A DNA stretch of 64,000 nt from Paracidovorax citrulli (GCF_900100305.1 NZ_FNEY01000019.1:1-64000); one strand, 5' to 3'; counted from the stretch's first letter, positions 40,117 through 49,825 are shown. Notes: generated by a model not told the origin, from the letters alone. Translations and numbers: made by a program.

Positions 40117-40455
40117 ATGCCTGTCATCAAGATACTGCCCCATCCCGAATACTGTCCTGCCGGCACGGAGGTAAGCGCGCCCGCGGGCACCTCGATCTGC
40201 GAAGCCCTGCTGGACAATGGCATCAAGATCGAGCACGCCTGCGACATGAGCTGCGCCTGCACCACCTGCCATGTGATCGTGCGGCAGGGCTACGAGTCGC
40301 TCAACGAGGCCGAGGAAGAGGAGGAAGACCTGCTCGACCGGGCCTGGGGGCTCGAGCCGCAGTCGCGGCTGTCCTGCCAGGCGATCCTTGCGCAGAAGGA
40401 CGTGACGGTGGAGATTCCAAAGTACACGATCAACCATGCCAAGGAGAACCACTGA
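40117..40455 (+). CDS. fdx: ISC-type [2Fe-2S] ferredoxin
   Basis: The protein is 112 residues. Cluster ligands are CDMSCACTTCHVIV and a downstream RLSCQAILAQ, the adrenodoxin-like pattern Cx5Cx2C ... C. It supplies electrons for cluster assembly on IscU. It is the last gene of the isc operon; no iscX follows. MPVIKILPHPEYCPAGTEVS is a typical start. Confidence 0.96.
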   Translation: MPVIKILPHPEYCPAGTEVSAPAGTSICEALLDNGIKIEHACDMSCACTTCHVIVRQGYESLNEAEEEEEDLLDRAWGLEPQSRLSCQAILAQKDVTVEIPKYTINHAKENH

Positions 40456-40513
40456 TGCAGGCCCAGGCTGAATTCCGCCCGGTCGGTACCGCGGCATGTG
40501 CAGGAGGCCGGGC

Positions 40514-41245
40514 ATGACGCGGCAGATCGTTCTCGATACCGAAACCACGGGCCTGTCCGCGGAGGGTGGCGACCGCATCATCGAACTGGGATGCGTGGAG
40601 CTGTTGAACCGCAAACTGACCGGCAACAACCTGCACCTGTACTTCAACCCGGAGCGCGACAGCCACGAGGACGCGCTGAAGGTGCACGGCATCAGCAACG
40701 AGTTCCTGAAGGACAAGCCCAAGTTCGCCGAGGTGGTGGACGAGATCCTGGAATACCTCCAGGGTGCTGAAATCATCATCCACAACGCGGCCTTCGACGT
40801 GGGCTTCCTGAACAAGGAGCTGGAGCTGACGGGTCGTCCCGCGTTCACCAGCTACGTCGAGAGCGTGACGGACACGCTGGTGATGGCCAAGGAGATGTAC
40901 CCGGGCAAGCGCAACTCGCTGGACGCGCTGTGCGACCGGCTGGGCGTGGACAACTCCGGTCGTACGCTGCACGGGGCGCTGCTGGACGCGGAGCTGCTGG
41001 CCGATGTGTACATCAACCTCACGCGCGGCCAGGATGCGCTGCTGATCGCCGACGACGCGCAGGAGGGCGATGAAACCGCCGTGCGCCTGGCGCCCGTGGA
41101 TCTTTCGGCCTTCACGCTGCCGGTGCTCCTGGCCAGCGAGCAGGAACTGGCTGCGCACGACGAAGTCCTGGCCCAGATCGACAAGGCCAGCGGCGGCAAA
41201 ACTATTTGGAAAATTTCTTCGGACGGCCAAAAAGCTATGCCATAA
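40514..41245 (+). CDS. dnaQ: DNA polymerase III epsilon subunit, 3'-5' exonuclease
   Basis: The protein is 243 residues from ATG 40514 behind AGGAGG. Exonuclease motifs are ExoI VLDTETTGL, ExoII IIIHNAAFDVGFLN and ExoIII with HGALLDAELLADVYINL, giving the DEDDh set. The C-terminal tail (about 185-243) would bind the alpha subunit. It proofreads replication. It follows fdx by 58 bases, and its 3' end probably carries the promoter for the tRNA pair (a CATAAT sequence at 41241-41246). Confidence 0.94.
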   Translation: MTRQIVLDTETTGLSAEGGDRIIELGCVELLNRKLTGNNLHLYFNPERDSHEDALKVHGISNEFLKDKPKFAEVVDEILEYLQGAEIIIHNAAFDVGFLNKELELTGRPAFTSYVESVTDTLVMAKEMYPGKRNSLDALCDRLGVDNSGRTLHGALLDAELLADVYINLTRGQDALLIADDAQEGDETAVRLAPVDLSAFTLPVLLASEQELAAHDEVLAQIDKASGGKTIWKISSDGQKAMP

Positions 41246-41272
41246 TCATGGGCTGCCGCAACAACGGCACTG

Positions 41273-41347
41273 GGGTGATTAGCTCAGCGGTAGAGCACTG
41301 CCTTCACACGGCAGGGGTCACATGTTCGATCCATGTATCACCCACCA
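41273..41347 (+). tRNA. tRNA-Val (anticodon CAC), copy 1
   Basis: A 75-base cloverleaf. Acceptor GGGTGAT pairs with ATCACCC, followed by discriminator A and encoded CCA. The D arm contains AGCTCAGCGGTAGAGC. The anticodon stem CTGCC/GGCAG encloses TTCACAC, giving anticodon CAC for valine GTG codons. The T arm has the GTTCGATCC loop. Confidence 0.97.
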
Positions 41348-41391
41348 GTTTTGATCCGGACGGGCTGCTTTCCAGGTGGTTCTTCCGTAAA

Positions 41392-41466
41392 GGGTGATTA
41401 GCTCAGCGGTAGAGCACTGCCTTCACACGGCAGGGGTCACATGTTCGATCCATGTATCACCCACCA
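41392..41466 (+). tRNA. tRNA-Val (anticodon CAC), copy 2
   Basis: Identical to copy 1 over all 75 bases, 44 bases downstream in the same orientation. The pair is likely one transcript ended by the following hairpin. Confidence 0.97.
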
Positions 41467-41472
41467 TTCCAG

Positions 41473-41505
41473 ACCCCCTGCAGGCCCTGCCTGCAGGGGG
41501 TTTTT
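41473..41505 (+). terminator. Rho-independent terminator after tRNA-Val pair
   Basis: ACCCCCTGCAGG pairs with CCTGCAGGGGGT across a short loop and is followed by TTTTT. It lies six bases after the second tRNA. Confidence 0.9.
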
Positions 41506-41603
41506 GCTTTGCGCGCGCTGGCGGCCAGGCGCTGCTCCCGGCGCCGGCGGCGGCGGCTCCTCGGCCACAATCCGGCTTTCTTCCTGCCAGACGCAAGGCT
41601 GCC

Positions 41604-42674
41604 GTGATCATCTACCACAACCCCTCGCACCGTCTCCACGCGCCGGTCCACGAGTTCTTCCGGGGCGAGCGTGTTCCCTGCTTCGAGAAGCCCGACCGCG
41701 CCGATTACGTGGAGGCCCGGCTGCGCCGGCAGGGTTACGCGCTGCGTGCTCCGGACACGGACAGCCAGGCCGTCCTGGCACGTGTGCACGCGCCGCGGTA
41801 CCTGCGCTTCCTGCAGGACGCATGGCCGCAATGGCTGTCGCTGGATGAGCGCAATGCCGGCGTGCAGCCGTTTCCTTCGGTCTGGCCGGTGCGTACGCTG
41901 CGTGACGATGTCGAACCCGAGAACTTCGTCGCGCGGCTGGGCCTGTATTCCATGGACAACGGCTCACCCCTGTCCGAAGGCACCTGGGCGGCAGCCAAGG
42001 CGGGTGCCGATGCGGCCGCGAGCGCGGCGGCCGCGGTGGCGGCGGGAGCGCGTGCCGCGTTCTGCTGCACCCGTCCTCCGGGCCACCACGCCGGGCCCGA
42101 CTTCATGGGCGGCTACTGCTTTCTCAACAATGCGGCCGTGGCGGCCCAGTGGCTGCTCGATGCCGGCACCGCCCGCCGCGTGGCCGTGCTGGATGTGGAC
42201 TACCACCATGGCAACGGCACGCAAAGCATCTTTTACGATCGCTCCGACGTGATGTGCATCAGCATCCATGGCGACCCGCGGACCGAGTATCCGTTCTATC
42301 TGGGGCATGCCGACGAAACCGGCGCGGGCCCCGGCGCAGGCTTCAATTTCAATATCCCGCTGCCGGCCGGAACCGCCTTTCCCGACTGGCTCGGCGCGCT
42401 CGACCGGGCCTGCGCGCGTGTCGAGGAATGCGGCGCGCAGGCGCTGGTCGTGCCGCTGGGCCTCGACACGTTCGAGGGCGACCCCATCTCGCGGTTCACG
42501 CTGTCGTCGCCGGACTTCATCGAAGTGGGCGCCAGACTCGCAGGCCTCGGGCTGCCGACGGTCTTCGTGCTCGAAGGCGGATACGCGGCTGCCGAACTGG
42601 GGGTGAACGCAGTCAACGTGCTCGAGGGCTTCGAGCGCGTGGCGGGCGGTGCCGGACCGGAAGGGCGGCCATGA
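41604..42674 (+). CDS. Histone deacetylase-family protein, acetylpolyamine amidohydrolase-like
   Basis: The protein is 356 residues from GTG 41604 ([20 protein letters not shown]). An in-frame opening continues back across the second tRNA gene and cannot be coding. The HDAC active site is clear: [20 protein letters not shown], the zinc ligands in [17 protein letters not shown], and [10 protein letters not shown], with a C-terminal EGGY motif. The HRLHAP start and length fit acetylpolyamine amidohydrolases. It should deacetylate acetylputrescine, acetylcadaverine or similar compounds in the cytoplasm. Its stop overlaps the next gene start (ATGA), so the two are coupled. Confidence 0.85.
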   Translation: MIIYHNPSHRLHAPVHEFFRGERVPCFEKPDRADYVEARLRRQGYALRAPDTDSQAVLARVHAPRYLRFLQDAWPQWLSLDERNAGVQPFPSVWPVRTLRDDVEPENFVARLGLYSMDNGSPLSEGTWAAAKAGADAAASAAAAVAAGARAAFCCTRPPGHHAGPDFMGGYCFLNNAAVAAQWLLDAGTARRVAVLDVDYHHGNGTQSIFYDRSDVMCISIHGDPRTEYPFYLGHADETGAGPGAGFNFNIPLPAGTAFPDWLGALDRACARVEECGAQALVVPLGLDTFEGDPISRFTLSSPDFIEVGARLAGLGLPTVFVLEGGYAAAELGVNAVNVLEGFERVAGGAGPEGRP

Positions 42675-43774
42675 GCGACGCGGTCGAATGCGTCGTCATC
42701 GGAGCGGGTGTGGTGGGGCTCGCGGTGGCCAGGGCGCTGGCGATGGAGGGCCGGGAGGTGCTCGTGCTGGAGGCCGCAGGGGCCATCGGCACTGGCACGA
42801 GCTCGCGCAACAGCGAGGTCATCCACGCGGGCATCTACTATCCGCAGGGCTCGCTCAAGGCGCGGCTGTGCGTGCAGGGCAGGGAGCTCCTGTATGCCTA
42901 CTGCGCGCAGCGCGGGGTACCGCATCGCCGGTGCGGCAAGCTCATCGTCGCCACGTCGTCTTCGCAGTTCGCATCGCTCGATGGCATCGCGGCGCGCGCG
43001 CGGGCCAACGGTGTGTCCGACCTGCAGCGCCTCGGCCGTGACGAGGCCGTGGCGCTCGAGCCGGCCCTCGCATGTGCCGGTGCGCTATTGTCGCCCAGCA
43101 CGGGCATCGTGGACAGCCACGCGCTCATGCTGGCACTGCAGGGGGATCTGGAGCACGCTGGCGGCATCGTGGCACTCAACTCCGCTTTCTCCGCGGCGCA
43201 GTGCGGGTCGGACGGTATCCTGCTGCAGGCCGAGGACGGCACGAAGCTGCTCGCCCGCTGTGTCATCAACGCGGCCGGTCTGCAGGCGCCGGCGGTGGCT
43301 CGCCGTTTCGCGGGCATGCGGCACGACATGGTGCCGGCGGCCTACTACGCCAAGGGAAGCTACTTCTCGTACTCCGGCCGGGCACCGTTTTCGCGGCTGG
43401 TCTATCCCGTGCCCGAGGCGGCAGGCCTGGGCGTGCACCTGACCCTCGATCTCGGAGGGCAGGCCAGGTTCGGCCCGGACGTGGAATGGGTCTCGGAAAG
43501 CGGCGATCTGGCGGTGGATCCCGCACGTGGCCAGGCGTTCTATGCAGAGGTGCGGAAGTACTGGCCGGCTTTGCAGGACGGGGCGCTCCAGCCTGCCTAC
43601 GCGGGCATGCGTCCCAAGATCCACGGACCGCACGAGCCGGCCGCGGATTTCGTGGTCCAGGGCCCGGGGGTGCATGGGGTGCCGGGGCTGGTGCATCTGT
43701 ACGGCATCGAATCGCCCGGGCTCACCAGTTGCCTGGCGATCGCGGAATACGTCACGGCCGCTGCGCGCGGCTGA
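42671..43774 (+). CDS. FAD-dependent oxidoreductase, L-2-hydroxyglutarate oxidase-like
   Basis: The protein is 367 residues from ATG 42671. FAD motif [20 protein letters not shown], then [20 protein letters not shown] and [13 protein letters not shown], are hallmarks of the LhgO/YgaF group of the DAO superfamily. Later segments include [20 protein letters not shown] and [12 protein letters not shown]. LhgO oxidises L-2-hydroxyglutarate to 2-oxoglutarate with quinone as acceptor. Coupling to an acetylpolyamine deacetylase is unexpected and may indicate another substrate. Confidence 0.82.
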   Translation: MSDAVECVVIGAGVVGLAVARALAMEGREVLVLEAAGAIGTGTSSRNSEVIHAGIYYPQGSLKARLCVQGRELLYAYCAQRGVPHRRCGKLIVATSSSQFASLDGIAARARANGVSDLQRLGRDEAVALEPALACAGALLSPSTGIVDSHALMLALQGDLEHAGGIVALNSAFSAAQCGSDGILLQAEDGTKLLARCVINAAGLQAPAVARRFAGMRHDMVPAAYYAKGSYFSYSGRAPFSRLVYPVPEAAGLGVHLTLDLGGQARFGPDVEWVSESGDLAVDPARGQAFYAEVRKYWPALQDGALQPAYAGMRPKIHGPHEPAADFVVQGPGVHGVPGLVHLYGIESPGLTSCLAIAEYVTAAARG

Positions 43775-43877
43775 GGGCTCCGCGGCGGGCTGTGGCTTCG
43801 CGCTTCATCGTGGCCGGTAATATGGGACATCCGCCTACAGCCGACCTGGGAGGGGCGGATTACCTTTGGGTTCTGCT

Positions 43878-44201
43878 ATGAAAGGCTTGTTTATGACCTC
43901 TGCATCCGAAACCTTCTCCAATGCACAACAAGAACTGGAAAGGCTGGTCACCGACCTGCGCGGCCTGCTGTCCAACAAGGACCTGGACAGCGTTCCGGAA
44001 ATCCGCCAGCTGCGCCGCCGGCTGGACGATGGCGTGAACACGGTGCGTGACTCCGCCGTGCGCGCAGCGCAGGAGGCCGCCAACCAGGCGAAGGAAGCAG
44101 CCCGCGTGGCGGACCGCTATGCGCACGACGAGCCCTGGCGCGTTGCCACGGCGGCACTGGCCGCAGGCGCCCTGGTCGGCTTCCTGCTCGCCCGGCGCTG
44201 A
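43878..44201 (+). CDS. ElaB/YqjD/DUF883 membrane-anchored protein
   Basis: The protein is 107 residues; start ATG 43878 or the second Met at 43893. The helical body (QQELERLVTDLRGLLSNKDL, VRAAQEAANQAKEAARVADR) precedes a conserved DEPWRVATAALAAGALVGFL and the C-terminal LLARR, the ElaB/YqjD tail anchor with positive end. E. coli paralogues bind ribosomes at the inner membrane in stationary phase. It is the first of a three-gene operon with YqjE- and YqjK-like proteins. A TAATAT at 43818-43823 is a possible -10. Confidence 0.9.
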   Translation: MKGLFMTSASETFSNAQQELERLVTDLRGLLSNKDLDSVPEIRQLRRRLDDGVNTVRDSAVRAAQEAANQAKEAARVADRYAHDEPWRVATAALAAGALVGFLLARR

Positions 44202-44297
44202 GCGGGGCAGGCGCTCGCCACGCCGGGCGCCGCCATCTCTCTCCTTCTGGCTGGGCACGCACGGCACCCGGCCTTTTCACTGCATCGAAAGGTCCTC

Positions 44298-44693
44298 ATG
44301 AATTGGTTGGCGCTACTGGGATTGGAAGGGTGGGTTGCGCGCATCCGTGCAGCCACCATTGAAGGTGCCATCGCCGCAGAGGACCGCTGGGATCTGGCCC
44401 GCCTGGAATGGGCCGAGGAAAAGCGCCGGTTGGCATGGATCGTGGTGCTCGTCGTCGCCGCTGCAGGGCTGACCGTGATCGCGCTCATCCTGCTTTCGCT
44501 CGCCATCATGGTCCATTTCTGGGATTCGCCGGACCGTGCCATGGTGGCGTGGATCGTGGCCGGCTCCTGGCTGGCGCTGTGGGCGGTCACGCTGATCAGT
44601 CTCGTGACCACCGCCAGGCAGGCCGGCAACGCTTTCGCCCTCACGCGCCGCGAACTGCGCGAAGACTGGCGGCAGATCAAGGAAAGGCTGTAA
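44298..44693 (+). CDS. YqjE-like phage holin family membrane protein
   Basis: The protein is 131 residues. Two strong TM segments, about 46-71 (LAWIVVLVVAAAGLTVIALI) and about 84-106 (AWIVAGSWLALWAVTLIS), are followed by a charged tail (TRRELREDWRQIKERL). The layout and the RARLEWAEEK-like helix match the YqjE/holin-X family; despite the name it is chromosomal, not phage-derived. It lies between the YqjD- and YqjK-like genes. Confidence 0.85.
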   Translation: MNWLALLGLEGWVARIRAATIEGAIAAEDRWDLARLEWAEEKRRLAWIVVLVVAAAGLTVIALILLSLAIMVHFWDSPDRAMVAWIVAGSWLALWAVTLISLVTTARQAGNAFALTRRELREDWRQIKERL

Positions 44694-44698
44694 TCCCG

Positions 44699-45058
44699 AT
44701 GTCCGCACCGCACGCTTCCACGGCCGGCGAAACCGACTTCCGGCCGGCGCTCGGCGATCTGCACGCCACCCCCGAACAACGCAAGATCCTCGAGCGCATC
44801 GCGCTGCAGCGCGAGCGCCTGCACAGCCGCCGTCTCGCGCAGCAGCAGGCCGCGGCATTGCGCGCCCAGCAGGGGGCGGAAGGCGGCCCGCGGCCGCTGG
44901 ACCCGGATGCTCCGCTGGTCGAGCGGGTCATCTGGTTCGCGCGGCAGCATCCGATCATGGTGGTGGCCGCCGCCGGGGCCGCGGCTGCCGTGGGCCCCAG
45001 CCGCATCATCCGCTGGGCGGGTGTGCTGATGCCCCTCGTCATGAAAATGAAGCGTTGA
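44699..45058 (+). CDS. YqjK-like protein
   Basis: The protein is 119 residues from ATG 44699, five bases after the previous stop. The N-terminal helix is Arg/Gln/Ala-rich (QRKILERIALQRERLHSRRL) and is followed by one TM (HPIMVVAAAGAAAAVGPS) and a second shorter hydrophobic stretch (GVLMPLVMKMKR). It is the third gene of the elaB-yqjE-yqjK-like operon; its role is unknown. Confidence 0.75.
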   Translation: MSAPHASTAGETDFRPALGDLHATPEQRKILERIALQRERLHSRRLAQQQAAALRAQQGAEGGPRPLDPDAPLVERVIWFARQHPIMVVAAAGAAAAVGPSRIIRWAGVLMPLVMKMKR

Positions 45059-45100
45059 TCGGCGGCGCTGGCTATTCGCCACGCGCGGTCTGCGGATGGG

Positions 45101-45137
45101 ACAGGCCGCGGGCTACGCGGCCGCAGCCGGCCTGTTT
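45101..45137. terminator. Bidirectional hairpin between YqjK-like gene and pyrD
   Basis: ACAGGCCG and CGGCCTGT form the stem, with a short T-run on the plus strand. It lies between the convergent genes and could end transcription from both sides. Confidence 0.6.
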
Positions 45138-45145
45138 CCGTGCGC

Positions 45146-46225
45146 TCAGGCTGGGCGCGGCATGGCGCGCAGCGCCTTGGCGACCTGGGGAACCAGCGCG
45201 GGGCCCCGGTAGATGAGGCCGGTGTAGATCTGTACCACGTCGGCGCCCGCGCGGATCTTCTCGACCGCGTCCTCGGCGCTGAGGATGCCGCCCACTCCGA
45301 TGATGGGGAAGTCCTTGCCCAATGCATGGCGCAACTGGCGGATGACGCGGTTGCTGGCTTCCCGCACCGGCGCGCCGCTCAGGCCACCGGTTTCCTCCGC
45401 ATGCCGCAGCCCCTGCACCGCATCGCGCGAAATGGTGGTGTTGGTGGCGATGACGCCGTCCATGCCATGGCGTTGCAGCGTGGATGCGATGACAGCCACC
45501 TGCTCCTCGGCCAGGTCGGGGGCGATCTTCACGAAGATGGGAACGCGGCGAGGGCGCCCCGTGGCTTTTTCAGGCTGCCGGGCCAGCGATTCCCGCCGCT
45601 CGGCGATGGCGCCCAGCAATCCGTCGAGGGCTGCGTCGCTCTGCAGCGCGCGCAGGTTCTGGGTGTTGGGGGAGCTGATGTTGACCGTGACGTAGTCGGC
45701 GTGCGGGTACACGCCTTCCAGGCACAGCAGGTAGTCGCGCGTGGCGTCCTCGATCGGCGTGGTGGCGTTCTTGCCGATGTTGAGGCCCAGCAGCATGGGG
45801 CGCATGCCGGGGCGTGCGTGGTGGTTCGACTGCCGCACGTTGTGCAGGAAGGCGTCCAGGCCTTCGTTGTTGAAGCCGAGGCGGTTGATGAGGGCGTTGG
45901 CTTCGGGCAGACGGAACATTCGCGGCTTGGGGTTGCCGGGTTGGGCGCGCGGAGTGACGGTGCCCACTTCGACGAAACCGAATCCCATGGCACCCAGGGC
46001 GTCGATGCAGCGCGCGTTCTTGTCCAGCCCTGCGGCCATGCCCACGCGGTTGGGAAAGGTGAGGCCCGCGAGCTGGACGGGATCGGACACCTGCTCGCCG
46101 CTCCATGCCCACTGCAGGGGCGTGCGCTGGCCGCGCGCGAGCATGTCCATGGTGAGTTCGTGGGCAGCTTCGGCATCCATGCCGAAGAGGAAGGGGCGGG
46201 TGAGGGCGTAGGGGATCAGGGACAT
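45146..46225 (-). CDS. pyrD: Dihydroorotate dehydrogenase (quinone), class 2
   Basis: The protein is 359 residues from ATG 46225 ([20 protein letters not shown]); the extension to 46489 overlaps rpiA and is rejected. The amphipathic N terminus for membrane binding is typical of class 2. Motifs are [39 protein letters not shown], the catalytic serine region [15 protein letters not shown] and [20 protein letters not shown]. It oxidises dihydroorotate to orotate with FMN and ubiquinone. It is divergent from rpiA with 34 bases between starts. Confidence 0.96.
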   Translation of the reverse strand: MSLIPYALTRPFLFGMDAEAAHELTMDMLARGQRTPLQWAWSGEQVSDPVQLAGLTFPNRVGMAAGLDKNARCIDALGAMGFGFVEVGTVTPRAQPGNPKPRMFRLPEANALINRLGFNNEGLDAFLHNVRQSNHHARPGMRPMLLGLNIGKNATTPIEDATRDYLLCLEGVYPHADYVTVNISSPNTQNLRALQSDAALDGLLGAIAERRESLARQPEKATGRPRRVPIFVKIAPDLAEEQVAVIASTLQRHGMDGVIATNTTISRDAVQGLRHAEETGGLSGAPVREASNRVIRQLRHALGKDFPIIGVGGILSAEDAVEKIRAGADVVQIYTGLIYRGPALVPQVAKALRAMPRPA

Positions 46226-46259
46226 GGGGATAATTCGGGCTTCACTCCGATTCTCTCCC

Positions 46260-46952
46260 ATGACCACTCCCGCACCCCTTTCCCAAGATGAACTCAAAGC
46301 CCTGGTGGGCCAGGCCGCGCTGAAATACGTGGTGCCCGGCGACATCGTCGGCGTCGGCACGGGCTCGACGGTGAACCAGTTCATCCATGCACTGGGTTCG
46401 ATGAAGGACCGCATCCGGGGCGCGGTGTCGAGTTCCGAGGCCAGCACGCAGCGGCTGCGTGCGCTGGGCATTCCGGTCTTCGACGCCAACGAGGTGGAGT
46501 CCCTGTCCGTCTATATCGATGGCGCGGACGAGATCGATCCGCGAGGCCACATGGTCAAGGGCGGTGGCGCTGCACTCACGCGCGAGAAGATCGTGGCGGC
46601 CCTGGCCCGGCAGTTCGTATGCATCGCCGACGTCTCCAAGCTGGTGGAGACGCTGGGCCGGTTTCCGCTTCCGGTCGAGGTGATTCCCATGGCGGCGCAG
46701 CAGATCGCGCGCCGTTTCGCCGCGCGGGGCGGGCAGGCGGTGTTGCGCCGGGGGGCGGACGGACAGCCGCTGGTGACGGACAACCAGCAGTACATCCTCG
46801 ACGTGAAGGGCCTCTCGATCCAGGATCCGCTGGCGTTCGAGTCGGAGGTCAGCCAGTGGCCGGGCGTGGTGACGGTGGGCGTCTTCGCCCATCAGAAGGC
46901 CGACGTGGCGCTGATCGGTGCGCCGGAGGGTGTCCGGACTTTCACGTACTGA
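46260..46952 (+). CDS. rpiA: Ribose-5-phosphate isomerase A
   Basis: The protein is 230 residues from ATG 46260 ([20 protein letters not shown]). Signature elements are [44 protein letters not shown] and TREKIVAAL, which form the phosphate loop and catalytic Asp/Glu/Lys site. It interconverts ribose 5-phosphate and ribulose 5-phosphate. The promoters of rpiA and pyrD must overlap. Confidence 0.96.
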   Translation: MTTPAPLSQDELKALVGQAALKYVVPGDIVGVGTGSTVNQFIHALGSMKDRIRGAVSSSEASTQRLRALGIPVFDANEVESLSVYIDGADEIDPRGHMVKGGGAALTREKIVAALARQFVCIADVSKLVETLGRFPLPVEVIPMAAQQIARRFAARGGQAVLRRGADGQPLVTDNQQYILDVKGLSIQDPLAFESEVSQWPGVVTVGVFAHQKADVALIGAPEGVRTFTY

Positions 46953-47009
46953 GAGGGGGGCAGCCGGCGCGTCCGGCCCACGGCCGTTGCGCACCGTTAC
47001 CCATGCACG

Positions 47010-47651
47010 TCAGAACTGGATGCCGGCGGGGTTCGCAGGCGAAGGCGCAGGCGGCGCGGCTGGTCGTTGTACCGGAGCGGGCGGTGCGGCAGGTGGCGCT
47101 GCCGGGGCCGGCGTGGCAGGCTTGGCGCTGACCAGAGGCGTGGCAGGCGGCCGCCGGTAGTTCGGGGGCAGTTGCGACTGCTTGGGGTACGCCGCGGCAT
47201 CGAGGTACTGTGTCCACTCGGTGTCGGAGAAGCCGCTGAGCTGCTGCGATCCGATGGTGGCGAAAGGCAGTGCGGTGGAGCCGCTCAGGCGCTGCAGGGC
47301 CTCGGCGTCCTCGTTGGTGTTCACGGTGCGCTCGGTGAAGGGCACGCCGCGGCTCGTCAGCAGATTACGCGCGCTTGTGCAGGGCGCGCAGTCGTTGCCG
47401 GTGTAGAGCGTGACGGGAAACCGCGAAGCGACCTGCTGCAATTCATAGGGCAGGCCGCTGGCAGAGGTACCGACAGGCTTGCCGTTCACCGTCGCCGGTC
47501 CCGATTGCGCGTCCGGCGCCCGGTCGGAGAAAGTCACCTTGCCGTCCGGGCCGACGATGCGATAGACGTTCTGGGCGGTAGCGGGCAGCGCGGCAGCCGC
47601 GCTGGCCAGGCACAGCGCAGCCAGGCGGACTGCGGGGGGCAGGGATGGCAT
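47010..47651 (-). CDS. Secreted DUF4124-glutaredoxin domain protein
   Basis: The protein is 213 residues. The signal peptide (about 1-26) ends LPATAQNV. A DUF4124-like segment follows (NVYRIVGPDGKVTFSDRAPD), then a glutaredoxin-type domain (about 78-150) with VTLYTGNDCAPCTSARNLL and TALPFATIG, and a Pro/Ala-rich tail. The CAPC active site suggests periplasmic thiol chemistry. A short unstructured tail of this kind is common in Comamonadaceae exported proteins. Confidence 0.8.
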   Translation of the reverse strand: MPSLPPAVRLAALCLASAAAALPATAQNVYRIVGPDGKVTFSDRAPDAQSGPATVNGKPVGTSASGLPYELQQVASRFPVTLYTGNDCAPCTSARNLLTSRGVPFTERTVNTNEDAEALQRLSGSTALPFATIGSQQLSGFSDTEWTQYLDAAAYPKQSQLPPNYRRPPATPLVSAKPATPAPAAPPAAPPAPVQRPAAPPAPSPANPAGIQF

Positions 47652-47706
47652 GGGGGCGTGTCTCCTCGGGCGTGGGACGTTTCAGCGGGGTGTCAGGCGG
47701 TGGTCG

Positions 47707-49746
47707 TCAGGCGGGCTGGGCCATGCCCTGGTGGCGCAGCAGGGCGTCCAGGGACGGGGCCCGGCCGCGGAAGGCCTTGAAGGACTCCATGGCCGGACGG
47801 CTGCCGCCGGCTTCGAGGATGGCCTGGCGATAGCGCCTGCCGGTTTCCGTGCTCGGCAGGCCGTCGGCGCCGGCGGTTTCCTCGAAAGCGGCATAGGCGT
47901 CGGCGCTCAGCACTTCCGCCCACTTGTAGCTGTAGTAGCCGGCCGCGTAGCCGCCCGCGAAGATATGGCTGAAAGTGTGCGCACTGCGGCTGAAGGCCGG
48001 CGGCTGCAGCACGGCGACTTCCTCGCGCACCCGGTCGAGCAGGGGCATGAAATCCTCCGAGGGATCGTGCTCGGTGTGCAGCAGCATGTCGAACAGCGCG
48101 AACTCGATCTGCCGCAGAGTGGCCATGCCGCTCTGGAAGTTCTTGGCGGCCAGCATCTTGTCGAAGAGCTCGCGGGGCAGGGGGGCGCCGGTGTCCACGT
48201 GGGCGGTCATGTGCCGCAGCACGTCCCATTCCCAGCAGAAGTTCTCCATGAACTGGCTGGGCAGCTCCACCGCGTCCCACTCGACGCCGCTGATGCCGGA
48301 TACATCGCGCTCGTTCACCTGCGTGAGCATGTGGTGCAGCCCGTGGCCGAATTCGTGGAACAGGGTGATCACGTCGTCGTGCGTGAGCAGCGGCGGCTTG
48401 CCTTCCACGCCCGCAGCGAAGTTGCAGACCAGGTGGGCGACGGGCGTCTGCAGCCGGCCGGTGTCGGGGCGCAGCCAGCGCGTGCGCACGCCGTCCATCC
48501 AGGCGCCGCCGCGCTTGCCGGTGCGGGCCGGCTGGTCCAGGTAGAACTGGCCGACGAGCTCGGTCCCGCGCTCGATGCGGTAGAACTCCACAGCCGGATT
48601 CCAGACCGGGGCGGTGTCGCGCCGGATGGCCACGTCGAAGAGCGTCTCGACGATCTTGAAGAGGCCGGCCAGCACCTTCGGCGCGGTGAAGTACTGCTTC
48701 ACCTCCTGCTCGCTGAAGGCGTAGCGCGCTTCCTTGAGTTTCTCGGAAATGTAGGGCCAGTCCCAGGACTGCGGATCGGCGATGCCCAGATGCTTCGCGG
48801 CGAAATCGCGCAGGTCGGCGACGTCCTTTTCCGCATAGGGCCGCGCGCGCCGGGCGAGGTCGCGCAGGAAGTCGATGACTTCGCGGGGGGAGTCCGCCAT
48901 CTTGGCGACGACCGACACCTCGCCGAAATTCGCGTAGCCCAGCAGTCGGGCCTCTTCCTGGCGCAGGGCGAGGATTTCGCGGATCAGCGCGGAGTTGTCG
49001 AAGCGGCGCGCATCGCCCTCGGCCTGGTCCGAGGCCCGGGTGACGTAGGCGCGGTACAGCGTTTCGCGCAGGGCGCTGCTCTCGGCGAACTGCATCACCG
49101 GCAGATAGCAGGGCATCTTGAGGGTGAGCTTGTAGCCTTCCTTGCCATCCGCCTGGGCTGCAGCGAGCGCCGCCTGGCGCACGTCGTCCGGCAACCCGGC
49201 CAGTTCGTCCTCGCGGGCGTAGTAGGCGAAGGCGTCGGTGGCGTCGAGTGCGTTCTCGCTGAACTTCTGCGACAGCTCGGCCTGCCGCTCCTGGATCTGG
49301 GCGAAGCGCTCCTTGGCTTCACCCTGCAGTTCGGCGCCGGAGAGCACGAAATTGCGCACGGCGTTCTTCCAGGCCTGGCGCTGTTCCGGATTGAGCGTGG
49401 CCGGGTCGATGGCCTTGTACTTCGCGTAGAGGCGCTCGTCGGCCCCCAGGCGCGTCCAGAACTCGGTCACCCGCGGCAGGACCTCGTTGTAGGCCGCGCG
49501 CAGCTCGGGCGTGTCGGCAACGCTGTTCAGGTGGCTGACGTCGCCCCACGCTCGGCCCAGCTCCTCGATCGCCACGTCCAGCACGCGCGAGATGGCTTCC
49601 CAGGTGGCGGGGAAGTCCGGGGCCGTGACGGTGTCCAGAGCAGTGTTCGCGCGCGAGAGCAGGGCGTCCATCGCAGGAGCCACGTCGGCGGGCGCGATGC
49701 GGTCGAACAGCGGGAGGTCTTGGAAGTCGAGGAGGGGATTGCTCAT
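47707..49746 (-). CDS. prlC: Oligopeptidase A, M3 family zinc metallopeptidase
   Basis: The protein is 679 residues. The zinc site HEFGHGLHHML is near residue 460, with the downstream Glu ligand region CWEWDVLRHMTAH and the substrate region GGYAAGYYSYKWAEVLSADA. MSNPLLDFQDLPLFDRI is a standard start. PrlC degrades signal peptide fragments and other short peptides in the cytoplasm. It is followed upstream by folD with about 80 bases between. Confidence 0.95.
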   Translation of the reverse strand: MSNPLLDFQDLPLFDRIAPADVAPAMDALLSRANTALDTVTAPDFPATWEAISRVLDVAIEELGRAWGDVSHLNSVADTPELRAAYNEVLPRVTEFWTRLGADERLYAKYKAIDPATLNPEQRQAWKNAVRNFVLSGAELQGEAKERFAQIQERQAELSQKFSENALDATDAFAYYAREDELAGLPDDVRQAALAAAQADGKEGYKLTLKMPCYLPVMQFAESSALRETLYRAYVTRASDQAEGDARRFDNSALIREILALRQEEARLLGYANFGEVSVVAKMADSPREVIDFLRDLARRARPYAEKDVADLRDFAAKHLGIADPQSWDWPYISEKLKEARYAFSEQEVKQYFTAPKVLAGLFKIVETLFDVAIRRDTAPVWNPAVEFYRIERGTELVGQFYLDQPARTGKRGGAWMDGVRTRWLRPDTGRLQTPVAHLVCNFAAGVEGKPPLLTHDDVITLFHEFGHGLHHMLTQVNERDVSGISGVEWDAVELPSQFMENFCWEWDVLRHMTAHVDTGAPLPRELFDKMLAAKNFQSGMATLRQIEFALFDMLLHTEHDPSEDFMPLLDRVREEVAVLQPPAFSRSAHTFSHIFAGGYAAGYYSYKWAEVLSADAYAAFEETAGADGLPSTETGRRYRQAILEAGGSRPAMESFKAFRGRAPSLDALLRHQGMAQPA

Positions 49747-49825
49747 GCGCGTTCAGATGGCGGCGGGGACGATGGGTTCAAGCGGCTTGCGCAATCTCTT
49801 CGATAGCCTGGCTCGATGGTATCGG

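Noticed and set aside
38190-40265. Minus-strand open frame (691 codons) opposite hscA
   Set aside because: Antisense shadow of a conserved Hsp70 gene.
44298-44693. Possible prophage holin
   Set aside because: The holin name comes from the family label only. It sits in a conserved chromosomal YqjD-YqjE-YqjK-like operon with no lysis genes around it.
47650-49806. Plus-strand open frame (718 codons) opposite prlC
   Set aside because: The minus strand encodes oligopeptidase A with HEFGH; the plus frame has no domain.
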